DNA from: JBKJVQ01 sp046717125
GTDB lineage: Bacteria; Pseudomonadota; Alphaproteobacteria; Rhizobiales; Methyloligellaceae
DNA: 8,416 nt
Assembly (NCBI GenBank): GCA_046717125.1
Contig: JBKJVQ010000007.1
Location: 1 to 8,416 of the forward strand
Direction of reading: 5' to 3'
The notes beneath the pieces were generated by a model. It was given only the letters and a program-made list of their open reading frames with translations. It searched no databases and was not told the origin of the DNA. The translations under genes were made by a program, and so were the position numbers. Below are positions 1 to 6,745 of this stretch, piece after piece; the first letter of the stretch is position 1; each line of letters begins with the position of its first letter.

Positions 1-70
1 CCCCCCCAACAACCTTTTGCTCCCGGCCGCGGGCCCGCCCCCTTTTTGGGGGGGGGCGCCCCGGGCCCGG
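1..70. other. Low-complexity sequence end, probably artefactual
   Basis: The first 70 bases consist mostly of runs of C and G broken by one run of T, with little of the codon-like texture seen elsewhere. No reading frame or recognisable signal lies here. The composition changes to ordinary sequence at about position 70. This looks like low-quality or misassembled sequence at a contig end rather than biology, although a very GC-rich hairpin region cannot be excluded from the sequence alone. Confidence 0.6.
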
Positions 71-81
71 ATCAGCCATTC

Positions 82-103
82 CGGCGGGACTGACGTCCCG
101 CCG
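82..103 (-). terminator. Strong hairpin downstream of the small lipoprotein gene
   Basis: A perfect 9-bp inverted repeat (CGGCGGGAC / GTCCCGCCG) encloses a 4-base loop. It starts 28 bases after the stop codon of the small lipoprotein gene, where a transcription terminator would be expected. There is no T-tract after the stem on either strand, so it is not a textbook intrinsic terminator. It may act as a Rho-assisted terminator or a 3' end stabiliser. Confidence 0.5.
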
Positions 104-131
104 CGATTTCGATGGCCTTGTAACGATGCCC

Positions 132-275
132 TTAAGCGCGGACAGTCGTCTCGACCGAGCCGAGCTTCAGGGGCTCGTGCGTGATGGTCTTCGTGTGGTG
201 GCCGAAGCAGCCACCCAGAGCAACGGCGACGGCAACCAGCGTGCCGGCGACGATTGCGCCCTTCAAACCCTGCAT
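132..275 (-). CDS. Small predicted lipoprotein, 47 aa, family not recognised
   Basis: This short gene encodes 47 residues and ends in TAA. It begins MQGLKGAIVAG, has one hydrophobic stretch (about residues 7-21, mostly A, V, L and G), then L20-G21-G22-C23, a usable lipobox that would place the lipidated cysteine at position 23. The mature peptide would be only about 25 residues, starting CFGHH and ending VETTVRA, with a hydrophilic middle. The start is well supported: AGGAGA lies 7 bases before the ATG, the best Shine-Dalgarno in this region, and a promoter-like pair lies further upstream. It follows tolB by 258 bases in the place where pal is usual, but it is not Pal, as it has no OmpA-like peptidoglycan-binding domain. 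I do not recognise the family. It may be a small envelope or stress lipoprotein; that is inference. A plain single-span membrane peptide is the alternative. Confidence 0.72.
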   Translation of the reverse strand: MQGLKGAIVAGTLVAVAVALGGCFGHHTKTITHEPLKLGSVETTVRA

Positions 276-282
276 GGTCTTC

Positions 283-288
283 TCTCCT
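283..288 (-). promoter_or_regulatory. Ribosome binding site of the small lipoprotein gene
   Basis: On the minus strand AGGAGA, within AAAGGAGAG, lies 7 bases before the ATG at 275. It matches the anti-Shine-Dalgarno sequence closely. It is the main evidence that this 47-residue frame is translated, because most other genes here have weak or no such site. Confidence 0.75.
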
Positions 289-316
289 TTGGTTATTTAC
301 GGCAGTAGCCATATTC

Positions 317-345
317 GATCTACCGGGGCGGCCCTTTCCGATCAA
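317..345 (-). promoter_or_regulatory. Possible sigma-70-type promoter of the small lipoprotein gene
   Basis: On the minus strand a TTGATC hexamer (345-340) is followed after exactly 17 bases by TAGATC (322-317). The -35 element keeps the core TTGA, but the -10 element is only a partial match. Transcription would start near 310, giving a leader of about 35 bases before the ATG at 275. This is suggestive only; the rest of the 276-533 gap is less GC-rich than the genes and could hold another promoter. Confidence 0.35.
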
Positions 346-421
346 GAACCGACTGCGTTTTCAGCGCTGATTTCCGGCTCCATGATGCGAAAATGCCACT
401 AGAACTTTCCCTGCACCGAAA

Positions 422-437
422 GGGCCGAGCTGGGCCC
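422..437 (-). terminator. Weak hairpin downstream of tolB
   Basis: GGGCC and GGCCC pair around a 6-base loop, about 95 bases after the tolB stop codon. On the minus strand the stem is followed by CCTTTCGG-like sequence with only three T residues. It could end or attenuate tolB transcription before the small lipoprotein gene, but the stem is short. The rest of the gap between tolB and the small gene contains GC-rich partial palindromes directly after the tolB stop (about 505-530) and no convincing gene. Confidence 0.2.
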
Positions 438-533
438 CGTGATGATATTGGTACAGGAACGCAACTATAGGGTTAACGCCCGGTTTTATTGCGTTTCATT
501 GCGATCCCGGGGTCCCGCGGGCGTCCGCCGCTC

Positions 534-1844
534 TCAGTTTATGAGCGGCGACCAGGCCGGATCCGACGCGAATGACGGGGTGGCCACCTGGCGCTCGTTG
601 TAGCCCGTCAGATCGACCGTGTAGAGGCGCGGGCCGCCGTCGGAGCCCGGCGATTCCAGGAAGAACATCAGGACGCGCCCGTTCGGCGCCCAGGTCGGGC
701 CCTCGTTATGATAGCCCTCGGTCAGGATGCGCTCGCCGCCGCCGTCGGGCCGCATGACGCCGATCAGAAAGCGCCCGCCCATCCGCTTGGTGAAGGCGAT
801 CATGTCGCCCCGCGGCGACCAGACCGGCGTCGAGTAGCTGCCATCGCCGCTCGATATGCGCCGCTGGTCCGAACCGTCCGCGCTCATCACGTAAAGCTGC
901 TGCGAGCCGTCCCGGTCGGATTCGAACACGAGCCTGCCGCCGTCCGGCGCATAAGACGGGGCGGTGTTGATCGAGCTTTCGTTCGTAAGCTGCCGCGTCG
1001 TGCGGCTGCGCAGATCCATGCTGTAGATGTTGGTTGCGCCGTTCTGCTCGAGGCTCATGACGATCTTCTGACCGTCCGGCGAAAAGCGCGGCGAGAAGGT
1101 CATGCCCGGGAAGGAGCCGACCATTTCGCGCTGGCCGGTTTCGATATTGTAGAGATACACGCGCGGCGTATCGCCAGCGTAGGACATATAGGTAATTTCC
1201 TGCGAGGTCGGGCTGAAGCGCGGCGTGAGGACGAGATCGCCGCCCGTCGTCAGTACGCTGAGATTCTCGCCGTCGCGATCCATGATCGCGAGGCGCTTGA
1301 CGCGCGCGTTCTTCGGCCCGGACTCGTCCACGAACACGATCCGCGTATCGAAATAGCCTTTCTCACCCGTTAGCCGCTCGTAGATCGCATCGGCGATGAT
1401 GTGGCCGATGCGCCGCCAGTTCTTCGGCCGCGTGAAGAATTGCTGCCCCGTGAGCTGCTTGCCGGCGAACACATCCCACAACCGGTATTCGGCCTTGAGG
1501 CGTCCGTCGCCAGTTTCGGTGACACGCCCGAGCACCACGGCTTCCGCCTTGATCGGCCGCCAGTCGGCGAAGCGCGGCGTGCGATCGACGTCGAGGCCGG
1601 TCTCGATGAAGGCTGCTGGGTCGATCGGCTTGAACAGGCCGGAGCTTTCGAGATCGTTCGAAACGACCTGCGAGATTTCCTGCGCAATTTTGCTGTCGCC
1701 AGTGAACTCCGTGACCGCGATCGGGATGGCGCGAAGCTGACCCTGCGTGATGTCGAGTTCGACCTGGGCCTGCGCAGGCACGGGGATGCAAAGCGCGAGA
1801 AAGGCAGCCAGCGCGAACGATCGTTGTCTCAAGGGCATTGTCAT
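534..1844 (-). CDS. tolB: Tol-Pal system periplasmic beta-propeller protein TolB
   Basis: TolB is the periplasmic component that exchanges between TolA and the peptidoglycan-associated lipoprotein Pal and so helps to constrict the outer membrane at division. The 436-residue protein has a signal peptide (residues 1-26, cleavage likely after A24-Q25-A26), leaving an N terminus QVELDI that resembles the TolA-box region of known TolB. An alpha/beta domain spans about 30-165. It is followed by a beta-propeller with six PD40-type blades, marked by SPRFSP (251-256), APSYAPDGGRLVF (295-307), PVWSPRGD (340-347), GPTWAPNGR (382-390) and related motifs near 207-215 and 428-434. The length is normal for the family. 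The ATG at 1844 is followed two codons later by a second ATG; neither has a clear Shine-Dalgarno. It lies 112 bases after tolA, with a palindromic repeat in the gap. pal does not follow it. Confidence 0.97.
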   Translation of the reverse strand: MTMPLRQRSFALAAFLALCIPVPAQAQVELDITQGQLRAIPIAVTEFTGDSKIAQEISQVVSNDLESSGLFKPIDPAAFIETGLDVDRTPRFADWRPIKAEAVVLGRVTETGDGRLKAEYRLWDVFAGKQLTGQQFFTRPKNWRRIGHIIADAIYERLTGEKGYFDTRIVFVDESGPKNARVKRLAIMDRDGENLSVLTTGGDLVLTPRFSPTSQEITYMSYAGDTPRVYLYNIETGQREMVGSFPGMTFSPRFSPDGQKIVMSLEQNGATNIYSMDLRSRTTRQLTNESSINTAPSYAPDGGRLVFESDRDGSQQLYVMSADGSDQRRISSGDGSYSTPVWSPRGDMIAFTKRMGGRFLIGVMRPDGGGERILTEGYHNEGPTWAPNGRVLMFFLESPGSDGGPRLYTVDLTGYNERQVATPSFASDPAWSPLIN

Positions 1845-1887
1845 GGGCGTACGGTCTTGTTTGGTTGGCGCACTATGCTTTGTCCTT

Positions 1888-1955
1888 GCATCATCTTTCC
1901 GAAAAGCGGTGCCACCCCCGGGTCAGGCCCGAGGGCATGTTTTTCGGGATGATGC
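1888..1955. repeat. 68-bp palindromic intergenic element between tolA and tolB
   Basis: The outer arms GCATCATC (1888-1895) and GATGATGC (1948-1955) are perfectly complementary. After a 3-base bulge, CCGAAAA (1899-1905) pairs with TTTTCGG (1941-1947). An inner stem forms in the GC-rich centre, where CGGG and CCCG flank TCAGG. The element begins one base after the tolA stop codon. From memory it resembles the short dispersed palindromes with TTTTCGG and GATCATGC-like arms that occur many times between genes in Hyphomicrobiales genomes. In the tolA-tolB transcript it would fold into a long hairpin and could protect the tolA 3' end or reduce tolB expression; that is inference. Confidence 0.7.
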
Positions 1956-1956
1956 C

Positions 1957-2883
1957 TTAGCCGCCGAACATGTCGCGCGGGTCGAAATTCAGGATGATGT
2001 CGCGCCACAGCGCATATTTTTCGACCGGCAGTTCATAAGGCGCGCACATCGCCACGGCGCGAACGGCGCTATCGGCGGCGGGCTGGAAGAACGGCGAGGA
2101 ATCGGCATTCATCACGGTGGGATTGGCCGTGAGTGAGCCATCCTGATTGAGCTGAAGCCTCAGCTTGACGCGGATCGCATCCGCGCCGATGCCGCCCACA
2201 GGCGGCGTCCAGCACTGCGAAATGCGCGTGCGCAGGAAATCGAGCTCGTTGGCCGACATGGTGAGATCGCGGCCCGAGGACTGTCCGAGCGCCGCGGTCT
2301 CCTGCACAGGCTCAGGACTCTCCTCGACCTCAGGCTGAGCTGCGGCGTCCGGTATCTTGTTGAGCAGCGCCGCGATTCGGTCGGGGCTGAACTCTTCCTT
2401 CTGCTTCTCCGCGGCTTTCTTCTTCGGCTCGGGCTTCTTTTCCGGCTTGGGCTTCTCGGCGACCTTCTTCGGCTTCGATTCGTTGTCCTCCGCCTTTTTC
2501 GGCTCGGCCATTTTTTCCTTGTTCTTGTCCGGCAGTGGCTCCGCCTTTTCCTTCGGGGCGGGCTCCTTTTTCGGTTCCGGCTCTTTCGGCACGGGCTCCG
2601 GTTCGCTGGCGGCGGCGGGCGCAACCGCGGCCTGTTTCACGATCTCCGGCTTTTTCTCATCCTTGCCGGCAGACTGTTCCTTCGGCTTCTGGGCGAGCGG
2701 CTTTTCTTCCTTCGCATCCTTCATGCCGGCCTTGATCTTCGTGAACTCTTCGGGCGTCACGAGATCGATGGGTACGTCGATCATCGGCTTGGGTTCAAAA
2801 TCGCGCGCGGACGGGATCGCCGCCACGGCGTAAAGCAGCACGCTGACATGCAGCGCTGCGGAGATCGCGGCACTCTTGCGCAA
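1957..2883 (-). CDS. tolA: Cell envelope integrity protein TolA (TTG start)
   Basis: TolA spans the inner membrane once and reaches across the periplasm to TolB/Pal, using force from the TolQ-TolR proton channel. The 308-residue product has a short N-terminal membrane segment (about 5-24) with S8-x3-H12, matching the Ser/His motif conserved in TolA and TonB membrane helices. A long linker (about 55-165) is rich in Pro, Lys and Glu, with many EP, KP and PKK units. A folded C-terminal domain (about 205-308) carries C224 in SQCWTPP and C280 in AMCAPYELP, a pair placed like the disulfide cysteines of TolA domain III. The start is TTG at 2883: an in-frame stop lies five codons upstream, and the next ATG is after the membrane segment, so only TTG retains the anchor. 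A Shine-Dalgarno-like AGAGGG precedes it. Palindromic repeats flank the gene on both sides. Confidence 0.9.
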   Translation of the reverse strand: MRKSAAISAALHVSVLLYAVAAIPSARDFEPKPMIDVPIDLVTPEEFTKIKAGMKDAKEEKPLAQKPKEQSAGKDEKKPEIVKQAAVAPAAASEPEPVPKEPEPKKEPAPKEKAEPLPDKNKEKMAEPKKAEDNESKPKKVAEKPKPEKKPEPKKKAAEKQKEEFSPDRIAALLNKIPDAAAQPEVEESPEPVQETAALGQSSGRDLTMSANELDFLRTRISQCWTPPVGGIGADAIRVKLRLQLNQDGSLTANPTVMNADSSPFFQPAADSAVRAVAMCAPYELPVEKYALWRDIILNFDPRDMFGG

Positions 2884-2891
2884 ATCCTCAA

Positions 2892-2897
2892 CCCTCT
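2892..2897 (-). promoter_or_regulatory. Ribosome binding site supporting the tolA TTG start
   Basis: On the minus strand AGAGGG lies 8 bases before the TTG at 2883. A second GAGG (2889-2886) lies only 2 bases before the TTG and is too close to be the main site. The in-frame TAG at 2898-2896 overlaps this region, so translation of tolA must start after it. With no ATG or GTG in frame before the membrane segment, this site fixes TTG as the start. Confidence 0.6.
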
Positions 2898-2945
2898 AGA
2901 TCACAATGATTTTCGCGTCGAACCGACACGAAATCATGAACGTGA
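2895..2945. repeat. Imperfect palindrome between tolR and tolA, repeat-like
   Basis: ATGATTT (2906-2912) pairs with AAATCAT (2931-2937). Inside, CG (2914-2915) pairs with CG (2929-2930), and GTCG (2917-2920) pairs with CGAC (2924-2927) around an AAC loop; there is one bulged T and one C/A mismatch. Outside, TCAC (2901-2904) can pair with GTGA (2942-2945) beyond a small internal loop. The block, including the TCTAGA at 2895-2900, resembles from memory a dispersed Hyphomicrobiales intergenic element with TCTAGA, ATGATTTT and AAATCATGAACGTGA parts. It fills most of the 99-base gap between tolR and tolA and touches the tolA ribosome binding site. Confidence 0.55.
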
Positions 2946-2982
2946 CCGCACATCACAGCCCGGAGCAGCGCGCATTCGTCCT

Positions 2983-3441
2983 CTAAAGCCGGTCTTCCAG
3001 TTCCGTCACCAGTGCGATACGGCGGAATCCCGCCGCAGACACCGTTCCCATCACGCGCATGATGGCTCCGTAATTCGAACTTCTGTCGCCGCGGACGTAA
3101 ATGCGCTCCTCGTACCCCTGCTCGCTGATAGCGAGAAGTTTGGGCACAATTTCGTCCAGCTCGATTTCGGACTCCTGAAGGTAAATTTTTCCTTCCTTGT
3201 TGATGGAAATCGTCAGCGGCTCCTTGTCGCCCTCGATTTCCTTGGACTCCGTCTTGGGAAGGTCGATCGGCACGCCGACCGTCAGAAGCGGCGCTGTGAC
3301 CATGAAAATGATCAGGAGCACGAGCATCACGTCGACGAAAGGCGTGACGTTGATCTCGGACATTGGGCGCGCGCTGCCGCGCTTGCGCCGCCGCCGACCG
3401 CCGCCGCCTCCTCCCCTATCCGACTGTACGCTTGCGCCCAT
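2983..3441 (-). CDS. tolR: Tol-Pal system proton-channel subunit TolR (ExbD family)
   Basis: TolR pairs with TolQ to form the proton channel that energises TolA. The 152-residue protein has a short cytoplasmic N terminus with a glycine run (10-15) and a basic patch RRRRKR (16-21), then SEINVTPFVDVMLVLL (28-43), the ExbD/TolR signature. D37 is the conserved membrane aspartate thought to carry protons. One transmembrane helix covers about 35-55, and a periplasmic domain (about 60-152) contains VRGDR, a conserved segment of the family. The length is typical. The ATG lies only 3 bases after the tolQ stop, and AAGAG precedes it by about 8 bases, so the two subunits are probably made together. A 99-base gap with a palindrome separates it from tolA. 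Confidence 0.96.
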   Translation of the reverse strand: MGASVQSDRGGGGGGRRRRKRGSARPMSEINVTPFVDVMLVLLIIFMVTAPLLTVGVPIDLPKTESKEIEGDKEPLTISINKEGKIYLQESEIELDEIVPKLLAISEQGYEERIYVRGDRSSNYGAIMRVMGTVSAAGFRRIALVTELEDRL

Positions 3442-3444
3442 GGG

Positions 3445-4122
<678 letters not shown>

Positions 4123-4328
4123 GCTGGCCTCGCCGCGTCTCTCCACCTCACTGCGCCACGGCTCCGCTGGAGGGCCGCGCAGGGCTGCCGGCGCGCGCCC
4201 ACGCCTGGCTTTCCGTATGCCGAATCGATTTCGGAAGCCCCCAATATCGCTCCGCCGCGACGGGACTTAGGGCACGAATTGTGACGGAACTGGGGCAAGT
4301 GCAATGGCTCTGTGCGCGATCTGTTCTT

Positions 4329-4343
4329 GCCGGTCAGACCGGC
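4329..4343. other. Short perfect palindrome across the ybgC stop codon
   Basis: GCCGGTC and GACCGGC surround a single central base, giving a hairpin of 6 bp with a 3-base loop. The ybgC TGA (4336-4334) lies in its centre. There is no T-tract on the minus strand (AAGAACAG follows), so a classical terminator is unlikely. It may slow or stabilise the end of the ruvCAB-ybgC message. In the 211-base gap that follows there is another small inverted repeat around 4220-4234 (CCGAA ... TTCGG) but no clear promoter or gene. Confidence 0.3.
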
Positions 4344-4798
4344 TTACCCGAGGCCGCCACAGCTTCGAGCGCCGCGCGTGCACGTGTGCCGATACGCATC
4401 GGTGCGCCCTTCTTCGATACGAGAACAACCAGCACTTTGGCCTGCGCCAACACCGTGCTGTCGCGGCGCACCTCCTGCGCCAGAGTCAGGCTCGCGCGGC
4501 CGATCTCCGCGATCGACGTGTGGATTTCAAGCAGATCGTCCAGCCGGCCCGGCTTCAGATAGTCGATCTCGATCCGCCGGACGATGAAGAACGCCGCATC
4601 CTCGCCCGCATCGGCCATTTCGCTCTGCGAGATGCCGAGATGGCGGACAAAATCGGTGCGGCCGCGCTCCATGAAGCGGACGAAGCTCGCGTGATAGACC
4701 AGCGCGCCCGCGTCCGTATCCTCGAAATAGACACGCACCGGGAGGACGTGGACACCCTCATCGAGGCGCCCGGCGATGTGCAGCCACGGCTCCGTCAC
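4334..4798 (-). CDS. ybgC: Tol-Pal-associated acyl-CoA thioesterase YbgC (hotdog fold)
   Basis: YbgC is a cytoplasmic hotdog-fold thioesterase of the 4HBT family that hydrolyses acyl-CoA (or acyl carrier protein) thioesters and is encoded next to tol genes in many proteobacteria. The 154-residue product shows VRVYFEDTDAGALVYHASFV (21-40). D29 corresponds to the active-site aspartate (Asp18 of the E. coli and Haemophilus proteins), and Y35-H36 follow at the expected spacing; MERGR (43-47) is also conserved. It starts with about 20 residues more than the E. coli protein. The start is GTG at 4798, which overlaps the stop of the phosphoesterase gene by four bases (GTGA); an ATG start is not available before the core fold. 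The next gene, tolQ, is 211 bases away. Confidence 0.94.
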   Translation of the reverse strand: MTEPWLHIAGRLDEGVHVLPVRVYFEDTDAGALVYHASFVRFMERGRTDFVRHLGISQSEMADAGEDAAFFIVRRIEIDYLKPGRLDDLLEIHTSIAEIGRASLTLAQEVRRDSTVLAQAKVLVVLVSKKGAPMRIGTRARAALEAVAASGKPV

Positions 4799-5709
4799 GC
4801 CGTCGCGTTCCCAAGCGTCACGAGGACGATTTCCGGAGGCACGCCAAAACGCACCGGCAGGATCGAACAGCCAAGCCCGCCGGAGACGATCATATGGCGG
4901 CGCTGTTCGACGACATGTCCGTAGGCATACCGGTTTCCGAAGGACGACGGAACGATCGGCGACCAGCCGAACAGGCGGATCTGTCCGCCATGGGTATGGC
5001 CGGCGAGCGTCAGGTCGACCCGATCCGGGACATTCGGGAAGATGTCGGGCTCATGCGCGAGCAATATGACGGGGGCATCGTCCGTCACCTGCGCGAGCGT
5101 GGCCGGCAGATCGTCGAGGCCCTCGAACCTGCCGGGACGAAGGATAAAAGCGAGCTGGTCGGCGAGCCCGGCGAGCCAGAAGGCGCGGCCGTTCTTTTCC
5201 AGCCGGACTGCCTCGTTCTCATAGACGGGAATACCATTGGCGCGCAGCGCGGTTCCCGCGCCGGTCGGTCCGCTGCGGCGGCGCTGGGCGACCGGATCGT
5301 GCCACCAATCATGATTGCCGAGGATGGCATGGACGCCGAGCGGCGCCGACAGCTCCGCCAGCGCAGCGCCCCACGCAGCGTTCGGCAGGTCGCCCGAGCT
5401 GAAGCGATAGCCGCTGATATAGTCGCCGAGCAGCACGATGATGTCTGCGGAGAGCGCGTTGGTTGCCGCGACGATCTGGCGAATGCGTGCGAGCGACATG
5501 ATCGGCGGGGCAGCATGGATATCGGCCACGACGGCGATCGTGAGTGGAAAGTCCTCCGGCCAGTTCTCGGGCGCTGGAAAGTGGCGCGTCACGTCGAGCC
5601 GGAAACCGGGTTCGTACGCAAACGCGTAACCGCCCAGCCCGAACATGCCAAGCGCGCCGGCGCCCAGCATCTTCAGCACGGTGCGGCGGCTCGGCAGAAG
5701 ATCACTCAT
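4795..5709 (-). CDS. Tat-exported calcineurin-like metallophosphoesterase (YaeI-like)
   Basis: The 304-residue protein has the full set of calcineurin-like metallophosphoesterase motifs: D63-x-H65 (VADIH), G95-D96 (LLGDY), G131-N-H-D134 (GNHDWW), H219 (LLAHEPD) and G237-H-T-H240-GGQ. These residues bind two metal ions and hydrolyse phosphoester bonds. The N terminus carries a twin-arginine signal, PSRRTVLK (6-13), then a hydrophobic stretch (14-31, rich in G, A and L) ending near AFA, so export to the periplasm by Tat, or anchoring in the inner membrane, is likely. The closest known type is E. coli YaeI, a phosphodiesterase; LpxG-type lipid A enzymes share the fold. The substrate is unknown. 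The ATG at 5709 is preferred to a TTG at 5727, because it places the Tat motif at the usual distance. It overlaps ruvB by 8 bases and ybgC by 4, an uncommon insertion between those genes. Confidence 0.9.
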   Translation of the reverse strand: MSDLLPSRRTVLKMLGAGALGMFGLGGYAFAYEPGFRLDVTRHFPAPENWPEDFPLTIAVVADIHAAPPIMSLARIRQIVAATNALSADIIVLLGDYISGYRFSSGDLPNAAWGAALAELSAPLGVHAILGNHDWWHDPVAQRRRSGPTGAGTALRANGIPVYENEAVRLEKNGRAFWLAGLADQLAFILRPGRFEGLDDLPATLAQVTDDAPVILLAHEPDIFPNVPDRVDLTLAGHTHGGQIRLFGWSPIVPSSFGNRYAYGHVVEQRRHMIVSGGLGCSILPVRFGVPPEIVLVTLGNATA

Positions 5710-6745
5710 CCGTGGCCGGATTATCAAAAAGTGGAAATTGTCCGTTTGGGCGCGCGGGTGCGGTCAGGCCGAGATGCTCCCATGCGATGCCCGTCAATAC
5801 GCGCCCGCGCGGCGTGCGGGCGATGAAGCCCTGCTGCAGGAGATAGGGTTCGACGATCTCCTCCAGCGCATCGCGCGGCTCGGATAGCGCAGCAGCCAGC
5901 GTATCGACGCCGACCGGCCCACCGCCATAATGCATTGCGATTGCTTGCAAATATCTCCGGTCAAGCGCATCGAGCCCGCGCGCATCGACATCGAGCTGCG
6001 TCAGAGCGCGATCCGCCGCCGCGGCGTCCACCACATCGACACTTTCGACCGATGCGAAGTCGCGGACCCGGCGCAGCAGGCGGCCGGCGATACGCGGCGT
6101 GCCGCGCGCGCGGGCAGCGATCTCACGCGCGCCATCGTCAGACAACGGAAGATTGAGCAGACGCGCGCCGCGCGTTACGATCTGGACCAGATCGCCCACG
6201 TCGTAAAATTCGAGCCGGATCGGAATGCCGAACCGGTCGCGCAAGGGCGTCGTCAGCAGACCCGAGCGCGTTGTCGCGCCGACCAGCGTGAAGCGCGCGA
6301 GATCGCTGCGCACCGAACGCGCGGCGGGGCCCTCGCCGATGATGAGATCAAGCTGAAAATCCTCCATCGCGGGATAGAGAATCTCCTCGACCGCCGGGTT
6401 GAGCCGGTGGATCTCGTCGATGAACAGCACGTCGCGGTGTTCGAGATTGGTGAGGAGCGCGGCGAGGTCGCCCGCCCTGGCGATGACGGGCCCGGAGGTT
6501 GCGCGGAAACCCACCCCAAGCTCGCGCGCGACAATCTGGGCCAGCGTGGTCTTGCCGAGACCCGGGGGGCCCGCGAACAGCACATGGTCGAGCGCCTCGC
6601 CCCGGCTGCGCGCAGCCTCGACGAAGACTTTCAGATTGGCGCGCGCGCGGGCCTGGCCGATGAATTCTGACAGGATTTGCGGCCGCAGCGACACTTCGCC
6701 CGTGTCCTCCAGCCGCCGTTCCGGATCGCGCAGCGGGGCGGTCAC
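5702..6745 (-). CDS. ruvB: Holliday junction branch-migration ATPase RuvB
   Basis: RuvB is the hexameric AAA+ motor that pulls DNA through the RuvA-bound Holliday junction. The 347-residue product has SLRPQILSEFIGQ (19-31), Walker A GPPGLGKT (59-66), Walker B VLFIDEIHRL (106-115, with D110 and E111), sensor 1 GATTR (156-160), PLRDRFG (167-173, containing the arginine-finger region) and the sensor 2 region GTPRIAGRLLRRVRDF (215-230). In that last motif the residue after the second alanine is Gly where Asn is common. A winged-helix domain follows (about 250-347), with TPRGRVLT near the end. The length is normal. The start is GTG at 6745, giving a 4-base GTGA overlap with ruvA. Confidence 0.98.
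   Translation of the reverse strand: MTAPLRDPERRLEDTGEVSLRPQILSEFIGQARARANLKVFVEAARSRGEALDHVLFAGPPGLGKTTLAQIVARELGVGFRATSGPVIARAGDLAALLTNLEHRDVLFIDEIHRLNPAVEEILYPAMEDFQLDLIIGEGPAARSVRSDLARFTLVGATTRSGLLTTPLRDRFGIPIRLEFYDVGDLVQIVTRGARLLNLPLSDDGAREIAARARGTPRIAGRLLRRVRDFASVESVDVVDAAAADRALTQLDVDARGLDALDRRYLQAIAMHYGGGPVGVDTLAAALSEPRDALEEIVEPYLLQQGFIARTPRGRVLTGIAWEHLGLTAPARPNGQFPLFDNPATDE

Noticed and set aside
2357..2833. Plus-strand frame with Phe/Gly/Ser repeats opposite the tolA linker
   Set aside because: The low-complexity pattern is the reverse complement of the Lys/Pro/Glu-rich linker codons, so it is not an independent repeat protein.
5710..5727. TTG start that lengthens the phosphoesterase by six residues
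   Set aside because: No good ribosome binding site; ATG at 5709 overlaps the ruvB stop in the coupled style of the neighbouring genes and leaves the Tat motif properly placed.
4894..5826. A 310-codon plus-strand frame opposite the phosphoesterase
   Set aside because: It matches the length of the true gene by mirror effect only; no motifs, whereas the minus strand shows all metal-binding motifs.
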